64,000 bases of DNA, from contig NZ_AP024888.1 in assembly GCF_024346995.1 (NCBI RefSeq), forward strand, positions 806,001 to 870,000. The letters are read 5' to 3'. Origin of the DNA: Vibrio palustris (GTDB lineage Bacteria; Pseudomonadota; Gammaproteobacteria; Enterobacterales; Vibrionaceae). Both the position numbers and the translations under genes were made by a program. Of the stretch, positions 37,770 to 46,313 are shown in pieces; position 1 is the first letter of the stretch, and every line of letters starts with the position of its first letter. The notes beneath the pieces are model-generated. The model worked only from the letters and a program-made list of their open reading frames with translations, was not told the DNA's origin and searched no databases.

Positions 37770-39209
37770 CTACGCTGCTTTTGACGTGGATGATTGTCCC
37801 TCACTGACCACACTCTCTGCCTCTTCAATGAGTGCTTGATGCAATGCTTGCACCGCTCGGCTGTAAGCCTCTGCTTTGACAATGAATTGTACACTGACTG
37901 TGCGTAGGGTTGATTGCGCTGAAATTAACTCGATATTTTCGTTTGCCAATGCCGCAATACCATTTGCCAATAATGGACTCGTCTCTAAACACGCCCCTAT
38001 GGCTGAAATAATTGCAACGGGTAATATCGATACTCTCGCTTGCGGATAATCCGATTGTGCGGATGCAAGGATACAATCAATCGCTTGCTCTGAACCACTT
38101 AAGAAGTAAGTCAATGAGTTAGCATTCATTTCTTTACTGATCAAATGCACATCATAGTGTGCGATACTGGCGCCAATTTGCGCTGCCACTTCTTCAAATT
38201 GACCCACTAACGTTTGATCGAAAAAGTGTAGTGCATAGGCATTTTCTTGCCCCGCAATAATTTCGACCCGTGGCGGGTGATCATCAAATTGATCGGTAAT
38301 ACTCGTGCCAGCGTGATTGGGTTCAAAGGTATTTTTGACGACCAACTCGATTCCTTGTTCACGCAGCCCTGCTGCCGCATTCGGGTGAATGGCTTCCATC
38401 CCTAAACAAGCAAGCTGATCAGCGACATCATAATTGGTTCGGCCCATAACCCGTACTCGCTCTGCTCCGACCAATCGAGGATCAGCACTGCTTAAATGGA
38501 ACTCTTTATGAATAATGGCTTTATCCGCTTTGAGCAGTGATGCGATACGACTAAACGTCATTTCACTATAGCCACGGTCATAGGTATCCATAAGTCCTTC
38601 TTCGCACTGGGTATACCCGGTCACAATCGGCAGGGTATTACTCAAATCAATGTCTTTAAATGCATGCTGTATTTTATCATCTAAAGGAAGCGCGCGGTCT
38701 TGATTCCAACCTGATAAATCGATCATGACTGCATTAATACCGAGCGAACGCAACTTCAATACCGTATTAAACGCACTGTGCACTTCGCCAAGCGCCGCAA
38801 TAAATTCGCGAATTTGCGGAAGATATTGCTCTAGTGAAAACTGACCATATTGGCAGGTCGTCAAAATATGTTGAATACATTCTTTAGCATCATTCAAACG
38901 CTCATTGATAAAGTCGTCAGCTTCTTTGCGTAACAATGGATCAGCAAAGCCGTTATCATTAATTAACAGTAAGCGGTCACGTAATGCTTCAAGCGCGGTT
39001 TCCCAAGCTTCATCTTGCTGCTCAACCAAACGGTAGATACCAGGCTTGGCCGTTTTTTTACATTCAAGTAGCGCATCAGTGATGCCTGCAAAAGCAGATA
39101 CCACAAAAACACGCTGATACACATTCTTTGGCTTTAATAAAATATTATCTAAAACGGCATCGAATGCCGCCATTGACGTACCACCGATTTTTTCTACGGT
39201 GTGTGACAT
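37770..39209 (-). CDS. ask: Ectoine-specific aspartokinase
   Basis: 479 residues. Aspartate kinase of the Ask_Ect type that supplies aspartyl phosphate for ectoine synthesis. N-terminal KIGGTSMAAFDAVLDN, kinase parts YSEMTFSRIASLLKADKAII and FHLSSADPRLVGAERVRVMG, and C-terminal ACT domains (from about 310). The ATG at 39209 with AGAGGAG is preferred to the frame start at 39248. Last gene of ectABC-ask. The dedicated enzyme avoids feedback by lysine and threonine. Confidence 0.93.
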   Translation of the reverse strand: MSHTVEKIGGTSMAAFDAVLDNILLKPKNVYQRVFVVSAFAGITDALLECKKTAKPGIYRLVEQQDEAWETALEALRDRLLLINDNGFADPLLRKEADDFINERLNDAKECIQHILTTCQYGQFSLEQYLPQIREFIAALGEVHSAFNTVLKLRSLGINAVMIDLSGWNQDRALPLDDKIQHAFKDIDLSNTLPIVTGYTQCEEGLMDTYDRGYSEMTFSRIASLLKADKAIIHKEFHLSSADPRLVGAERVRVMGRTNYDVADQLACLGMEAIHPNAAAGLREQGIELVVKNTFEPNHAGTSITDQFDDHPPRVEIIAGQENAYALHFFDQTLVGQFEEVAAQIGASIAHYDVHLISKEMNANSLTYFLSGSEQAIDCILASAQSDYPQARVSILPVAIISAIGACLETSPLLANGIAALANENIELISAQSTLRTVSVQFIVKAEAYSRAVQALHQALIEEAESVVSEGQSSTSKAA

Positions 39210-39262
39210 GAGTATTCTCCTCTGATTATTGTATGAATATGACATCAAACTGCGCTGTCACT

Positions 39263-39649
39263 TCAATCAACGAGAGGATAAACGCCATTTTCATCGTGGG
39301 TTTCTGCCCCTGTGAGCGGCGGGTTGAACACACACGCCATAACCATGTCACCTTTTTTACTGGCTCGTAGGTAGTGTTCATCATGTTTATCTAGTACATA
39401 GAGTGTGCCAGGTTTGATAGGGTAAGTATCTCCATTGACCACCTCAATACTGCCTTCACCTGAAACACAATATACCGATTCCAAATGGTTTTTATAATGA
39501 ATATGAGTATCAGTGCCTTTATAAATCGTCGTGATATGAAAAGAAAAGCCCATGTTATCGTCTTTTAACAACATACGTGTACTTTCCCATGTTTTCGCAA
39601 CCACACGGCGTTCACTGTTTTCACATTCTTGTAGCGTTCGAACAATCAT
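39263..39649 (-). CDS. ectC: Ectoine synthase
   Basis: 128 residues, the usual length. Cupin-fold enzyme that cyclises N-gamma-acetyl-diaminobutyrate to ectoine with loss of water. It starts [20 protein letters not shown], and the metal and substrate region includes [37 protein letters not shown] and [13 protein letters not shown]. It lies 13 bases after ectB and 53 bases before ask. Confidence 0.97.
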   Translation of the reverse strand: MIVRTLQECENSERRVVAKTWESTRMLLKDDNMGFSFHITTIYKGTDTHIHYKNHLESVYCVSGEGSIEVVNGDTYPIKPGTLYVLDKHDEHYLRASKKGDMVMACVFNPPLTGAETHDENGVYPLVD

Positions 39650-39662
39650 CGTTATCTCCCTA

Positions 39663-40928
39663 TTATGATGCTTTTTTCATAAGTTTTGGCGCAATATGTG
39701 CGACAGCACGAGTGAATATACTCAGCCCCTGAGCGAGCTCAGCTTCACTGATGGTTAAAGGACAGAAGAACTTAATCACTTCATCTTCTGGTCCTGCGGT
39801 CTCAATGACTAAGCCTTGTTTAAAACACTGCTCTGTGATGCGCTCAGCTGCTTCACCACTTTCACACTCAATCCCTTGCATCAATCCTCTGCCCTTATGA
39901 GCAATAAATAACCCACGATAGTTTTTCAGGTGTTGATCAATCGTTTTGGCCACTTGCTCGCTGCGAGCATTGATATGCTGGCTAAATTCATCGTTTTTCC
40001 AATACGCTTCTAGTGCTTTAGCACCAGTGACAAACGCGTGATTATTGCCGCGGAACGTCCCGTTATGTTCTCCTGGTTCCCACACATCGTATTGCGGTTT
40101 ATACAAGACAATAGCCAGCGGTAAACCATACCCGCCAATCGATTTTGATAGCGTCACAATATCTGGCGTAATATCGGCAGGCTCAAAACTGAAAAATGTC
40201 CCTGTACGGCCACATCCAGCTTGAATGTCATCGACAATCAGCAATATATCGTTGGATTTACACAGTTTCTCTAGGCGTTGTAGCCATGAGTTTGACGCAA
40301 CATTTAAACCGCCTTCGCCTTGTACTGTTTCTAAGATAACCGCCGCCGGTTTATCTAAGCCCGATGATGCATCTGCCAACATGGTTTCAAACAGGCCTAA
40401 GCCATTGACATCCGCATAGCCATCATAAGGTAAACGTGTTACCCCATTGAGATCCATGCCCGCGCCACCGCGGTGATGCGAATTACCAGTTACGGATAAC
40501 GCGCCGTAAGTACAGCCATGGAAGCCATTCGTGAAAGAAACAATGGTATGACGTCCCGTTACCTTACGCGCTAGCTTCATGGCCGCCTCGACCGCATTCG
40601 TCCCTGTTGGGCCGGTAAACTGCACTTTGTAATCGAATTGGCGCGGAGCCAAGATATAACGCTGCATTGCACTGAGAAAGTCGGCTTTGGCTTCAGAATG
40701 AAGATCTAAACCATGCGTTAGGCCGTCTTTGTCAATGTAATCAAGTAAGGCTTGCTTTAAAATCGCGTTGTTGTGTCCGTAGTTAAGTGCGCCAGCACCA
40801 CTTAAAAAGTCCAAATAAGCTGTTTCATCTTGCGTATATAGCCAACATCCTTTCGCTTGAGTAAAAGTCACTGGGAAATGTTTGGCGTACGACATAACAT
40901 TGGATTCTTTTTGCTTAAAAATATCCAT
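39663..40928 (-). CDS. ectB: Diaminobutyrate-2-oxoglutarate transaminase
   Basis: 421 residues. PLP enzyme that makes L-2,4-diaminobutyrate from aspartate semialdehyde and glutamate. The start [20 protein letters not shown] matches EctB proteins. PLP region: [20 protein letters not shown] and [17 protein letters not shown], whose lysine binds PLP. Also [17 protein letters not shown] and [20 protein letters not shown]. It follows ectA by nine bases. Confidence 0.97.
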   Translation of the reverse strand: MDIFKQKESNVMSYAKHFPVTFTQAKGCWLYTQDETAYLDFLSGAGALNYGHNNAILKQALLDYIDKDGLTHGLDLHSEAKADFLSAMQRYILAPRQFDYKVQFTGPTGTNAVEAAMKLARKVTGRHTIVSFTNGFHGCTYGALSVTGNSHHRGGAGMDLNGVTRLPYDGYADVNGLGLFETMLADASSGLDKPAAVILETVQGEGGLNVASNSWLQRLEKLCKSNDILLIVDDIQAGCGRTGTFFSFEPADITPDIVTLSKSIGGYGLPLAIVLYKPQYDVWEPGEHNGTFRGNNHAFVTGAKALEAYWKNDEFSQHINARSEQVAKTIDQHLKNYRGLFIAHKGRGLMQGIECESGEAAERITEQCFKQGLVIETAGPEDEVIKFFCPLTISEAELAQGLSIFTRAVAHIAPKLMKKAS

Positions 40929-40937
40929 AATAAACGA

Positions 40938-41492
40938 TTATTCCTTATCCATTTTTGGTGATTGAAGAGGTATTCGATACAAATATTCCGTATCGTGCTC
41001 CCCTTTGAAGTGACGCACCTCATCGAGGAACGTAGTGATGTCTCCTTGACCGCCCATCTCACGCTCGAGTTTGCGAAACAAGTTCCAAGAGCCTTGGTTA
41101 TCACTGGTGATCGTAGTTTCTACATACTCCACATTGTGTAGCACGTCTCGCTTAAGTAGGGTTTGTAACATGTGAAAGGCCAAGCCTTCACCGCGCGAGT
41201 CTGGGTGTACAGCCACTTGCCAAATAAATAATGTCGTCGGCTCATCCGGTTTACGATAAGCCGAAATAAAGCCCGCACAGCGTTCATGCATTTCCGCAAT
41301 AATACTGGTATTAGCAAAATGAGAAGACTGTAGAAAATTACAATAAGCCGAGTTTTCATCTAACGGCTGACATTGAGAAATGAGCGCATGCACGTCGGCG
41401 CCGTCATCACGGGTTGGAGCACGTAGCACCCAACTGTTTTGTGCGCTATCCATCCAATTTGGGCATGCTGTCCATGCTGTTTGTATGACCAT
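40938..41492 (-). CDS. ectA: Diaminobutyrate acetyltransferase
   Basis: 184 residues, GNAT fold. Acetylates diaminobutyrate to the precursor of ectoine. SWVLRAPTRDDGADVHALIS, LDENSAYCNFLQSSHFANTS and DSRGEGLAFHMLQTLLKRDV are EctA hallmarks. The ATG at 41492 has a strong GGGGAGG site, so the longer frame from 41522 was rejected. First gene of the ectoine operon. No ectD follows, so only ectoine and not hydroxyectoine is expected from this locus. Confidence 0.96.
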   Translation of the reverse strand: MVIQTAWTACPNWMDSAQNSWVLRAPTRDDGADVHALISQCQPLDENSAYCNFLQSSHFANTSIIAEMHERCAGFISAYRKPDEPTTLFIWQVAVHPDSRGEGLAFHMLQTLLKRDVLHNVEYVETTITSDNQGSWNLFRKLEREMGGQGDITTFLDEVRHFKGEHDTEYLYRIPLQSPKMDKE

Positions 41493-41768
41493 TTTATCGC
41501 CTCCCCGCGACGTGGCATTCATTTCGAACTCTAAACAAATTATCTATATAACTTATCAAGATAAATGAAAAACACAACAGTACATTGATCACATTATTGG
41601 TGATAAATACGTATATACCTGATATTTATGAAATTGTTTGGTTAAAATAATAACTTTATTTTAGACCACAAACGTTTCGACATATAAATAAAGACTTAGA
41701 GAAGTGAATAGGGAGGCATCTTTATCTAGATAAGTGCTTTATCACTAGCATTTTACTAAATTAGCGTT
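41493..41768. other. Shared upstream region of ectA and qrr
   Basis: It contains the promoter region of ectABC-ask on the minus strand. CosR would be expected to act here, but no operator was recognised by eye. No gene. Confidence 0.5.
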
Positions 41769-41787
41769 TTGCATTTGCAAATTGCAA
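41769..41787. promoter_or_regulatory. Overlapping LuxO binding sites
   Basis: TTGCATTTGCAA (41769-41780) and TTGCAAATTGCAA (41775-41787) overlap. The second matches the LuxO consensus TTGCA-W3-TGCAA exactly. They lie about 100-140 bases upstream of the sRNA start, the usual place for a sigma-54 activator. Confidence 0.88.
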
Positions 41788-41882
41788 CAAAACAAACATT
41801 GATAGTTGATAAATAACGATTAATTAAGGTGTGAATTGAGATAAATAGGCGATTCAAGCCGAAAAATACCGTTTTGAAAAGT

Positions 41883-41898
41883 TGGCACATATCATGCA
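41883..41898 (+). promoter_or_regulatory. Sigma-54 promoter of qrr
   Basis: TGGCAC-N5-ATGCA agrees with the -24/-12 consensus (TGGCAC-N5-TTGCW), with one base different. The GC of the -12 element lies 12 bases before the predicted start. Confidence 0.9.
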
Positions 41899-41908
41899 TT
41901 AATATCAT

Positions 41909-42014
41909 TGACCTTTCTTAAGCCGAAGGTCACCTAGCCAACTGACGTTGTTAGTGAATACAATTTGTTCACATATTTATAAGCCAATCGTACTTTACGA
42001 TTGGCTATTTTTTT
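41909..42014 (+). ncRNA. qrr: Qrr quorum-regulatory small RNA
   Basis: The predicted transcript of about 105 nt contains the nearly invariant Qrr core: TTAAGCCGAAGGTCACC, CTAGCCAACTGACG and TTGTTAGTGAA, the target-pairing region for luxR-type and other messages. It ends in the AGCCAATCGTA / TACGATTGGCT terminator with a T run (41982-42014). The sigma-54 promoter and LuxO boxes are in place. At low cell density LuxO-phosphate activates Qrr, which acts with Hfq. It lies alone between ectA and a sensor kinase gene, so it is not the luxO-linked copy. Confidence 0.95.
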
Positions 42015-42095
42015 ATGTGGATAATGTATAAAGATTGTTCGTTAAGCAAGAAAGGCTTACGGAGCAGCATACATGGCTGTTTAAAACATTGACGG

Positions 42096-43511
42096 TTACG
42101 AATGAAGACTAAATTCGACCACAAACGTGTTTTTTTGCTGGGTTCTTGGTAGTAGTGTCACTGTACCATGGTGTAAACGCGCAATGTCACGAGTAATCGA
42201 CATTCCCAAACCTGCGCCATCTCCCCGCTCGGTATTCGCGCGATAAAAGTTATCAAATAATTTGTGCCGGGTATCCGCACTCATATCTGGGCCTGAATCA
42301 CTGACTGTAATCACAAGGTGCGTGGCGGTACGCTCTACCTCTGCGGTGATAGTGGATTTTTCTCCCGAATAACGAATCGCATTATCGATTAAATTGGTAA
42401 ATAGAATACGTAACAACGCCGCATCACCTTGAAGTATTTGAGATGCCCCATCAAGCGATAGATCTTGTTGTTTCTTTAGGGCCATTGGCGCGATATCAGC
42501 CAGCACCGATTGTAATAACGAGTATACATCAATGGCTTCAAAGCCAATATCTTGCACACTATCGACACGTGCGAGCATCAGCAGTTGCTGTATGAGCCGG
42601 TCGGTACGATCAATGCCAGCTAAAATATTATTTAACGCCCCATTAAGGAGTGTTTTATCTTGACTCGCTAACGCATTTTCAGCATTGAGACGTAAGATAG
42701 TTAACGGGGTTTTTAACTCATGAGCCGCCATGCGCGTAAAACGTTTTTCACGCTCCCAAGCACTTTCAAGCTCAACCAATAATCGGTTGAGCGCCTCCAC
42801 CAGCGGTGTCAATTCTTGAGTTGCTTGCGGCATCTCGATCTGATCCAATTTATCCACACTTCTTTCTCGGATAGAAGCTCGTAGATCGGTCAATGGTGAC
42901 AGTAATTTATTGATGAGAATAATCATCAATATTGCCAAGCATGGGATCAAAATAAGTTGCGGTAACGCGGCAGAAAACGCCAAATCATTCATCATTTCAT
43001 CACGTATCGCTTGCTGTTCTGCCGTAATGACATAATCGTGACTATTGGCCAAAGACAGCTGAAAAAAACGCCAACTTTTTCCTTGCGAGTGCAATACACC
43101 AAACCCTTGGTAATCAGTCTGTTGACTTAAAGCGCCGATATGTGGGAGTGAGCTCCATAACAATTGACCATCACGGTAGTATTGGATAACAATTTTATGT
43201 TCATAAGGGTGGCCATATTTAGTGGGGTCTTCGCCGCCATTAGCTTTAGAAGACCGATCGAGCTTGCCCATCCAACGAGCTAACTGCCGTTTAGATTCTG
43301 GAGTATCTAAGTGCGCAATCACCGGGGGTAAACTCAATAACGCCATTTTGGCTTCTTGCCCTAAACGTGCATCATAAACCTCACGTATTTCGTGTTGCGA
43401 GCCAAGATAACTGAATATTAGCGAGACTAAGATTAAACAACTTGAGAGTAATACGACCGACCACGTCAGACGTTTTTTAATCGAAAACCCGTTAGTCGAC
43501 TTGTTTTTCAA
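42096..43511 (-). CDS. Sensor histidine kinase of the haemolysin-family operon
   Basis: About 471 residues. Two membrane helices (WSVVLLSSCLILVSLIFSYL and QLILIPCLAILMIILINKLL) flank a periplasmic sensor part of about 150 residues with RDGQLLWSSLPHIGAL. After a HAMP-like linker, the H-box FTRMAAHELKTPLTILRLNA and the ATPase boxes (NLIDNAIRYSG, VSDSGPDM, GDGAGLGMSI) follow. It resembles QseC/CarS kinases. The start is uncertain: TTG at 43511 or GTG at 43529, both overlapping the response regulator gene. The signal is unknown. Last gene of a seven-gene operon. Confidence 0.9.
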   Translation of the reverse strand: MKNKSTNGFSIKKRLTWSVVLLSSCLILVSLIFSYLGSQHEIREVYDARLGQEAKMALLSLPPVIAHLDTPESKRQLARWMGKLDRSSKANGGEDPTKYGHPYEHKIVIQYYRDGQLLWSSLPHIGALSQQTDYQGFGVLHSQGKSWRFFQLSLANSHDYVITAEQQAIRDEMMNDLAFSAALPQLILIPCLAILMIILINKLLSPLTDLRASIRERSVDKLDQIEMPQATQELTPLVEALNRLLVELESAWEREKRFTRMAAHELKTPLTILRLNAENALASQDKTLLNGALNNILAGIDRTDRLIQQLLMLARVDSVQDIGFEAIDVYSLLQSVLADIAPMALKKQQDLSLDGASQILQGDAALLRILFTNLIDNAIRYSGEKSTITAEVERTATHLVITVSDSGPDMSADTRHKLFDNFYRANTERGDGAGLGMSITRDIARLHHGTVTLLPRTQQKNTFVVEFSLHS

Positions 43512-44160
43512 TGATATACCCCACACCACGAATATTTTTAATCAATTGTTGCGGTACTTTCTTGCGAAGGTTGTGGATATGGACTTCGATCGTTTTTTCG
43601 TTTGCGCCGTCATCCCAACCATGTAAAGATTGCGAAAGCTGCTCTTTACTCAGTACACGTCCAGCCGACGTCATTAAGGTTGCCAATAATTTAAATTCAT
43701 TATTCGTCAGCTTTAGCCGCTCTTCTTGGTAGGTTGCACTTTGTTCTGATAAGGAGAGCACCAAATCCCCTATCGTTAAATTTGTGTCACAATAACCTGA
43801 TTGACGACGAATAATGACACGTAAGCGAGCCAATAATTCTTCCAATGCAAAAGGTTTGACAAGATAGTCGTCGGCTCCGCCGTCTAACCCTTTCACTCGG
43901 TCTTCAATGTCATCACGCGCCGTCAAAATTAAAATCGGTAACGTATGACCCGCTCGGCGTACACGTTTTAAGACCTCTAAGCCATCCATATCTGGTAATG
44001 TAAGATCCAAAACAATCGAGACAAACTGCTCAGTTTTCAGCGCAATCTCAACATCTTGACCTTTTTCGACCCAATCGGTGGTATAGCCTGAGCGATTAAG
44101 TGCTTCAACCATGGATTGGCCCAGTAAGCTATCATCTTCAACAAGTAATAACCGCATCAC
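43492..44160 (-). CDS. OmpR-family response regulator
   Basis: 222 residues. Receiver domain with phospho-acceptor Asp52 (SIVLDLTLPDMDGLEVL), acid pair EDD at 8-10, Lys in LVKPFALEEL, and a C-terminal winged helix (LTNNEFKLLATLMTSAGRVL, EKTIEVHIHNLRKKV). It overlaps the TPR gene by four bases and the kinase gene by about 20 bases, so it is translationally coupled to both. It probably controls its own operon. QseB/CarR-like. Confidence 0.93.
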   Translation of the reverse strand: MMRLLLVEDDSLLGQSMVEALNRSGYTTDWVEKGQDVEIALKTEQFVSIVLDLTLPDMDGLEVLKRVRRAGHTLPILILTARDDIEDRVKGLDGGADDYLVKPFALEELLARLRVIIRRQSGYCDTNLTIGDLVLSLSEQSATYQEERLKLTNNEFKLLATLMTSAGRVLSKEQLSQSLHGWDDGANEKTIEVHIHNLRKKVPQQLIKNIRGVGYIIEKQVD

Positions 44161-44807
44161 TGCTCCAATTGTTGTAATCGTTGTGCGATTTCTTCATGTC
44201 GCGCCTGATCAGCCAAGTGTCGATGTGCTCTAGCAGGAGCTTGTTGCGCTTGCTTAAAGTACTTAATGGCTTGTTGCTCTTTATCTTGATCGACTAAAAA
44301 ATCGGCATAGAAATAATTAGGGTCGATTCCCTTAGGATTAATGACTAACGCTTTTTTAAGCATTTTCTCTGCCATATCGTCATCACCAAAGCCAACCGGC
44401 CAACCCGGTACTTTATAGTATAGTGATCCTAATGTCGTATAGGCCGAGCCTTGTAAGGTGTTTGGTGCGGTTTGGATCACGTCTTCTAATAGCGTTTTGG
44501 CTTTTTTCACATAAGAAAGCGCCCCTAACCCTCCTTGCGAAGCGGCGAGTGAAGCATTATTGATCGCAAGCCACACCTTAAGATCAGCGCGCTGAGGGAA
44601 TTGCGTTAATGCCTGTTGATTTGCGGTAATTAAGTGTTTAAAACAGGCTATCTGTTTGTCATTATCAGACTGTTTGTACTGGCATTGTGCCCAGCGATGT
44701 TGAATCATAAGTAACGGATCAGCAGAAGAAGCCTCGGCAATCTGTCCATAGAGAGCCCCCACCAATAAGCACGCCACGCTGCTACGAGAAAAAATCGTCA
44801 ATCGCAT
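44157..44807 (-). CDS. Periplasmic TPR-like protein
   Basis: 216 residues. Signal peptide RSSVACLLVGALYGQIAEAS. The rest is helical with TPR-like repeats (LQGSAYTTLGSLYYKVPGWP; MAEKMLKKALVINPKGIDPN; NYFYADFLVDQDKEQQAIKY). It follows the SDR gene by nine bases and overlaps the response regulator gene by four. It may be a periplasmic adaptor for the sensor kinase or for product export. Function unknown. Confidence 0.85.
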   Translation of the reverse strand: MRLTIFSRSSVACLLVGALYGQIAEASSADPLLMIQHRWAQCQYKQSDNDKQIACFKHLITANQQALTQFPQRADLKVWLAINNASLAASQGGLGALSYVKKAKTLLEDVIQTAPNTLQGSAYTTLGSLYYKVPGWPVGFGDDDMAEKMLKKALVINPKGIDPNYFYADFLVDQDKEQQAIKYFKQAQQAPARAHRHLADQARHEEIAQRLQQLEQ

Positions 44808-44816
44808 ATTATCTAC

Positions 44817-45626
44817 CTAATTGGATGTGTGATGACGTTGAAGAAAGCGCTTCATCGTCTGTTTCTGTTTTTGCAACTGCCGCCCCACTAATGAGGGGAA
44901 CCATTGATTGATTTTAACGAACCATTTTTCCGGTGATCCTATCCAGCGTTGTGCTATTTCTTGCTCTATGACCGCAACCACATGCTCCGCAACAATGCTA
45001 GGATCGTCGCTACGGTTACCAAGCGCAGCATTCATCTCTTGTACTAATGAGGTATTTAGCGCTGTTGTTGTGGTTCTTGGTGCTAAATACAATACTCGAA
45101 CACCTTCATCACTCAATTCACGATCCAGTGCTTCGCTAAAGCGATGCAACCCAGCTTTAGCTGCGCAATAAGCGCTGTATCCGGGGTGGCCTATGGAGCC
45201 CAAAGTGGAGCCTACATTAAGAATGATGCCTGGTCGATTGAGCCAATGTATAGACGATTGTGCGAGTAACATAGGCGAAGTCAGATTAATAAAGACTTCA
45301 TCAATGACATCATTAGGTTGACGATGACACAGCCATTCAAATTGATTATAGCCAGCATTATTAATGACAATATCAATACCGCACTGCTCAGCATGGCGGT
45401 GTGCCGCGATATTTAACGCGTCAACGCCACTAGAAGTTAACAAGTCAGCGACGATAATTTGATGATTATCACTCTTTGCTAACGTCGCTTTCAATGTCTC
45501 TAATTTCTCTGCTGAGCGGCCAACGAGTAATAACCGAGTGCCTTTTTTCGCCAGCAACTGAGCAATCACACTGCCAATTCCACCGCACGCCCCTGTTAGT
45601 AAAACACGCTTGTTCTGCAGTTCCAT
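44817..45626 (-). CDS. Short-chain dehydrogenase/reductase
   Basis: 269 residues, SDR fold. NAD(P) motif TGACGGIG at 11-18, NNAG at 89-92, catalytic Ser140 (LNVGS), Tyr153 and Lys157 (YSAYCAAK). The C-terminal part is basic with a long helix (WFVKINQWFPSLVGRQLQKQ), which may sit on the membrane. The likely reaction is reduction or oxidation of a lipid-like product in the operon's pathway. The substrate is unknown. Confidence 0.92.
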   Translation of the reverse strand: MELQNKRVLLTGACGGIGSVIAQLLAKKGTRLLLVGRSAEKLETLKATLAKSDNHQIIVADLLTSSGVDALNIAAHRHAEQCGIDIVINNAGYNQFEWLCHRQPNDVIDEVFINLTSPMLLAQSSIHWLNRPGIILNVGSTLGSIGHPGYSAYCAAKAGLHRFSEALDRELSDEGVRVLYLAPRTTTTALNTSLVQEMNAALGNRSDDPSIVAEHVVAVIEQEIAQRWIGSPEKWFVKINQWFPSLVGRQLQKQKQTMKRFLQRHHTSN

Positions 45627-45635
45627 CGCGCGCTC

Positions 45636-46313
45636 CTAGAAATTAGCATGAGTAAGGGTTAATTCGCGTAACATGTCGCCATAAAGTTTGAATACCATAA
45701 TCGCACTTTCAATAATCACCGCTTGATCGGCGGGATCAGTAATACGGTTCATCAACGAGGCAAAAAACTGTATGTGCTCTTGATCTAACTCACTGTGTGA
45801 TTTGAGATAGCGCATGGCGTCATCGGGTAGCTGTAAATGAGTTTGCAGTAAGCTCGCCATTGCACCACCGGTTGAGACACTCGTCCCCTCAAGCACCCAT
45901 ACCATGCCAAAGAGGGCCAATGGATTTCCCCTGTCAATATGATGGTATAAGTAGGCCACCATTAATTCGATAGACATACATACTTTGCCTTCACCCTCGC
46001 TATTACGCACATTGGTTGAATTAGCACCGCAGGCCTCAATATCCGCCAATATCCATTCTTGGTGTCCCATTTCTTCACGAATATAGTCACCTAATGCTTC
46101 ACGTAACCATTCATAATCCGCGGAGAGACGACTGCCACACGCCATCAATAGCGGGACGGTATGTTTAACGTGGTGATAAGCTTGGGTTAAAAACTGAGTG
46201 TAGTGAGTCAGTTCAACGCTACCTTCCTGACACGCCTGAACGATCGGCGCCGAGAGCATTGCTTGCCGGGCTTGCGTGGTTTGTTGATTCAGTTGTTCAA
46301 AAAATGTCGTCAT
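45636..46313 (-). CDS. Haem-oxygenase-like diiron protein (TenA/UndA-like fold)
   Basis: 225 residues. Family knowledge: these iron-containing redox enzymes include UndA, which turns fatty acids into terminal alkenes, and other diiron oxidases. A ligand set like that of UndA is visible: Glu81 and His84 (EEMGHQEW), Glu142 (WVLEGTS) and His180 (LDQEHIQFF). TenA thiaminase is a distant alternative, but no thiamin genes are nearby. It overlaps the AMP-binding gene by one base and precedes the SDR gene by nine bases. It probably oxidises an acyl-derived substrate made by the neighbouring enzymes. Confidence 0.87.
   Translation of the reverse strand: MTTFFEQLNQQTTQARQAMLSAPIVQACQEGSVELTHYTQFLTQAYHHVKHTVPLLMACGSRLSADYEWLREALGDYIREEMGHQEWILADIEACGANSTNVRNSEGEGKVCMSIELMVAYLYHHIDRGNPLALFGMVWVLEGTSVSTGGAMASLLQTHLQLPDDAMRYLKSHSELDQEHIQFFASLMNRITDPADQAVIIESAIMVFKLYGDMLRELTLTHANF

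Noticed and set aside
45636..46313. Thiaminase II (TenA) for the diiron-like protein
   Set aside because: Same fold, but there is a full set of iron ligands, no thiamin genes nearby and an acyl-activating enzyme next door.
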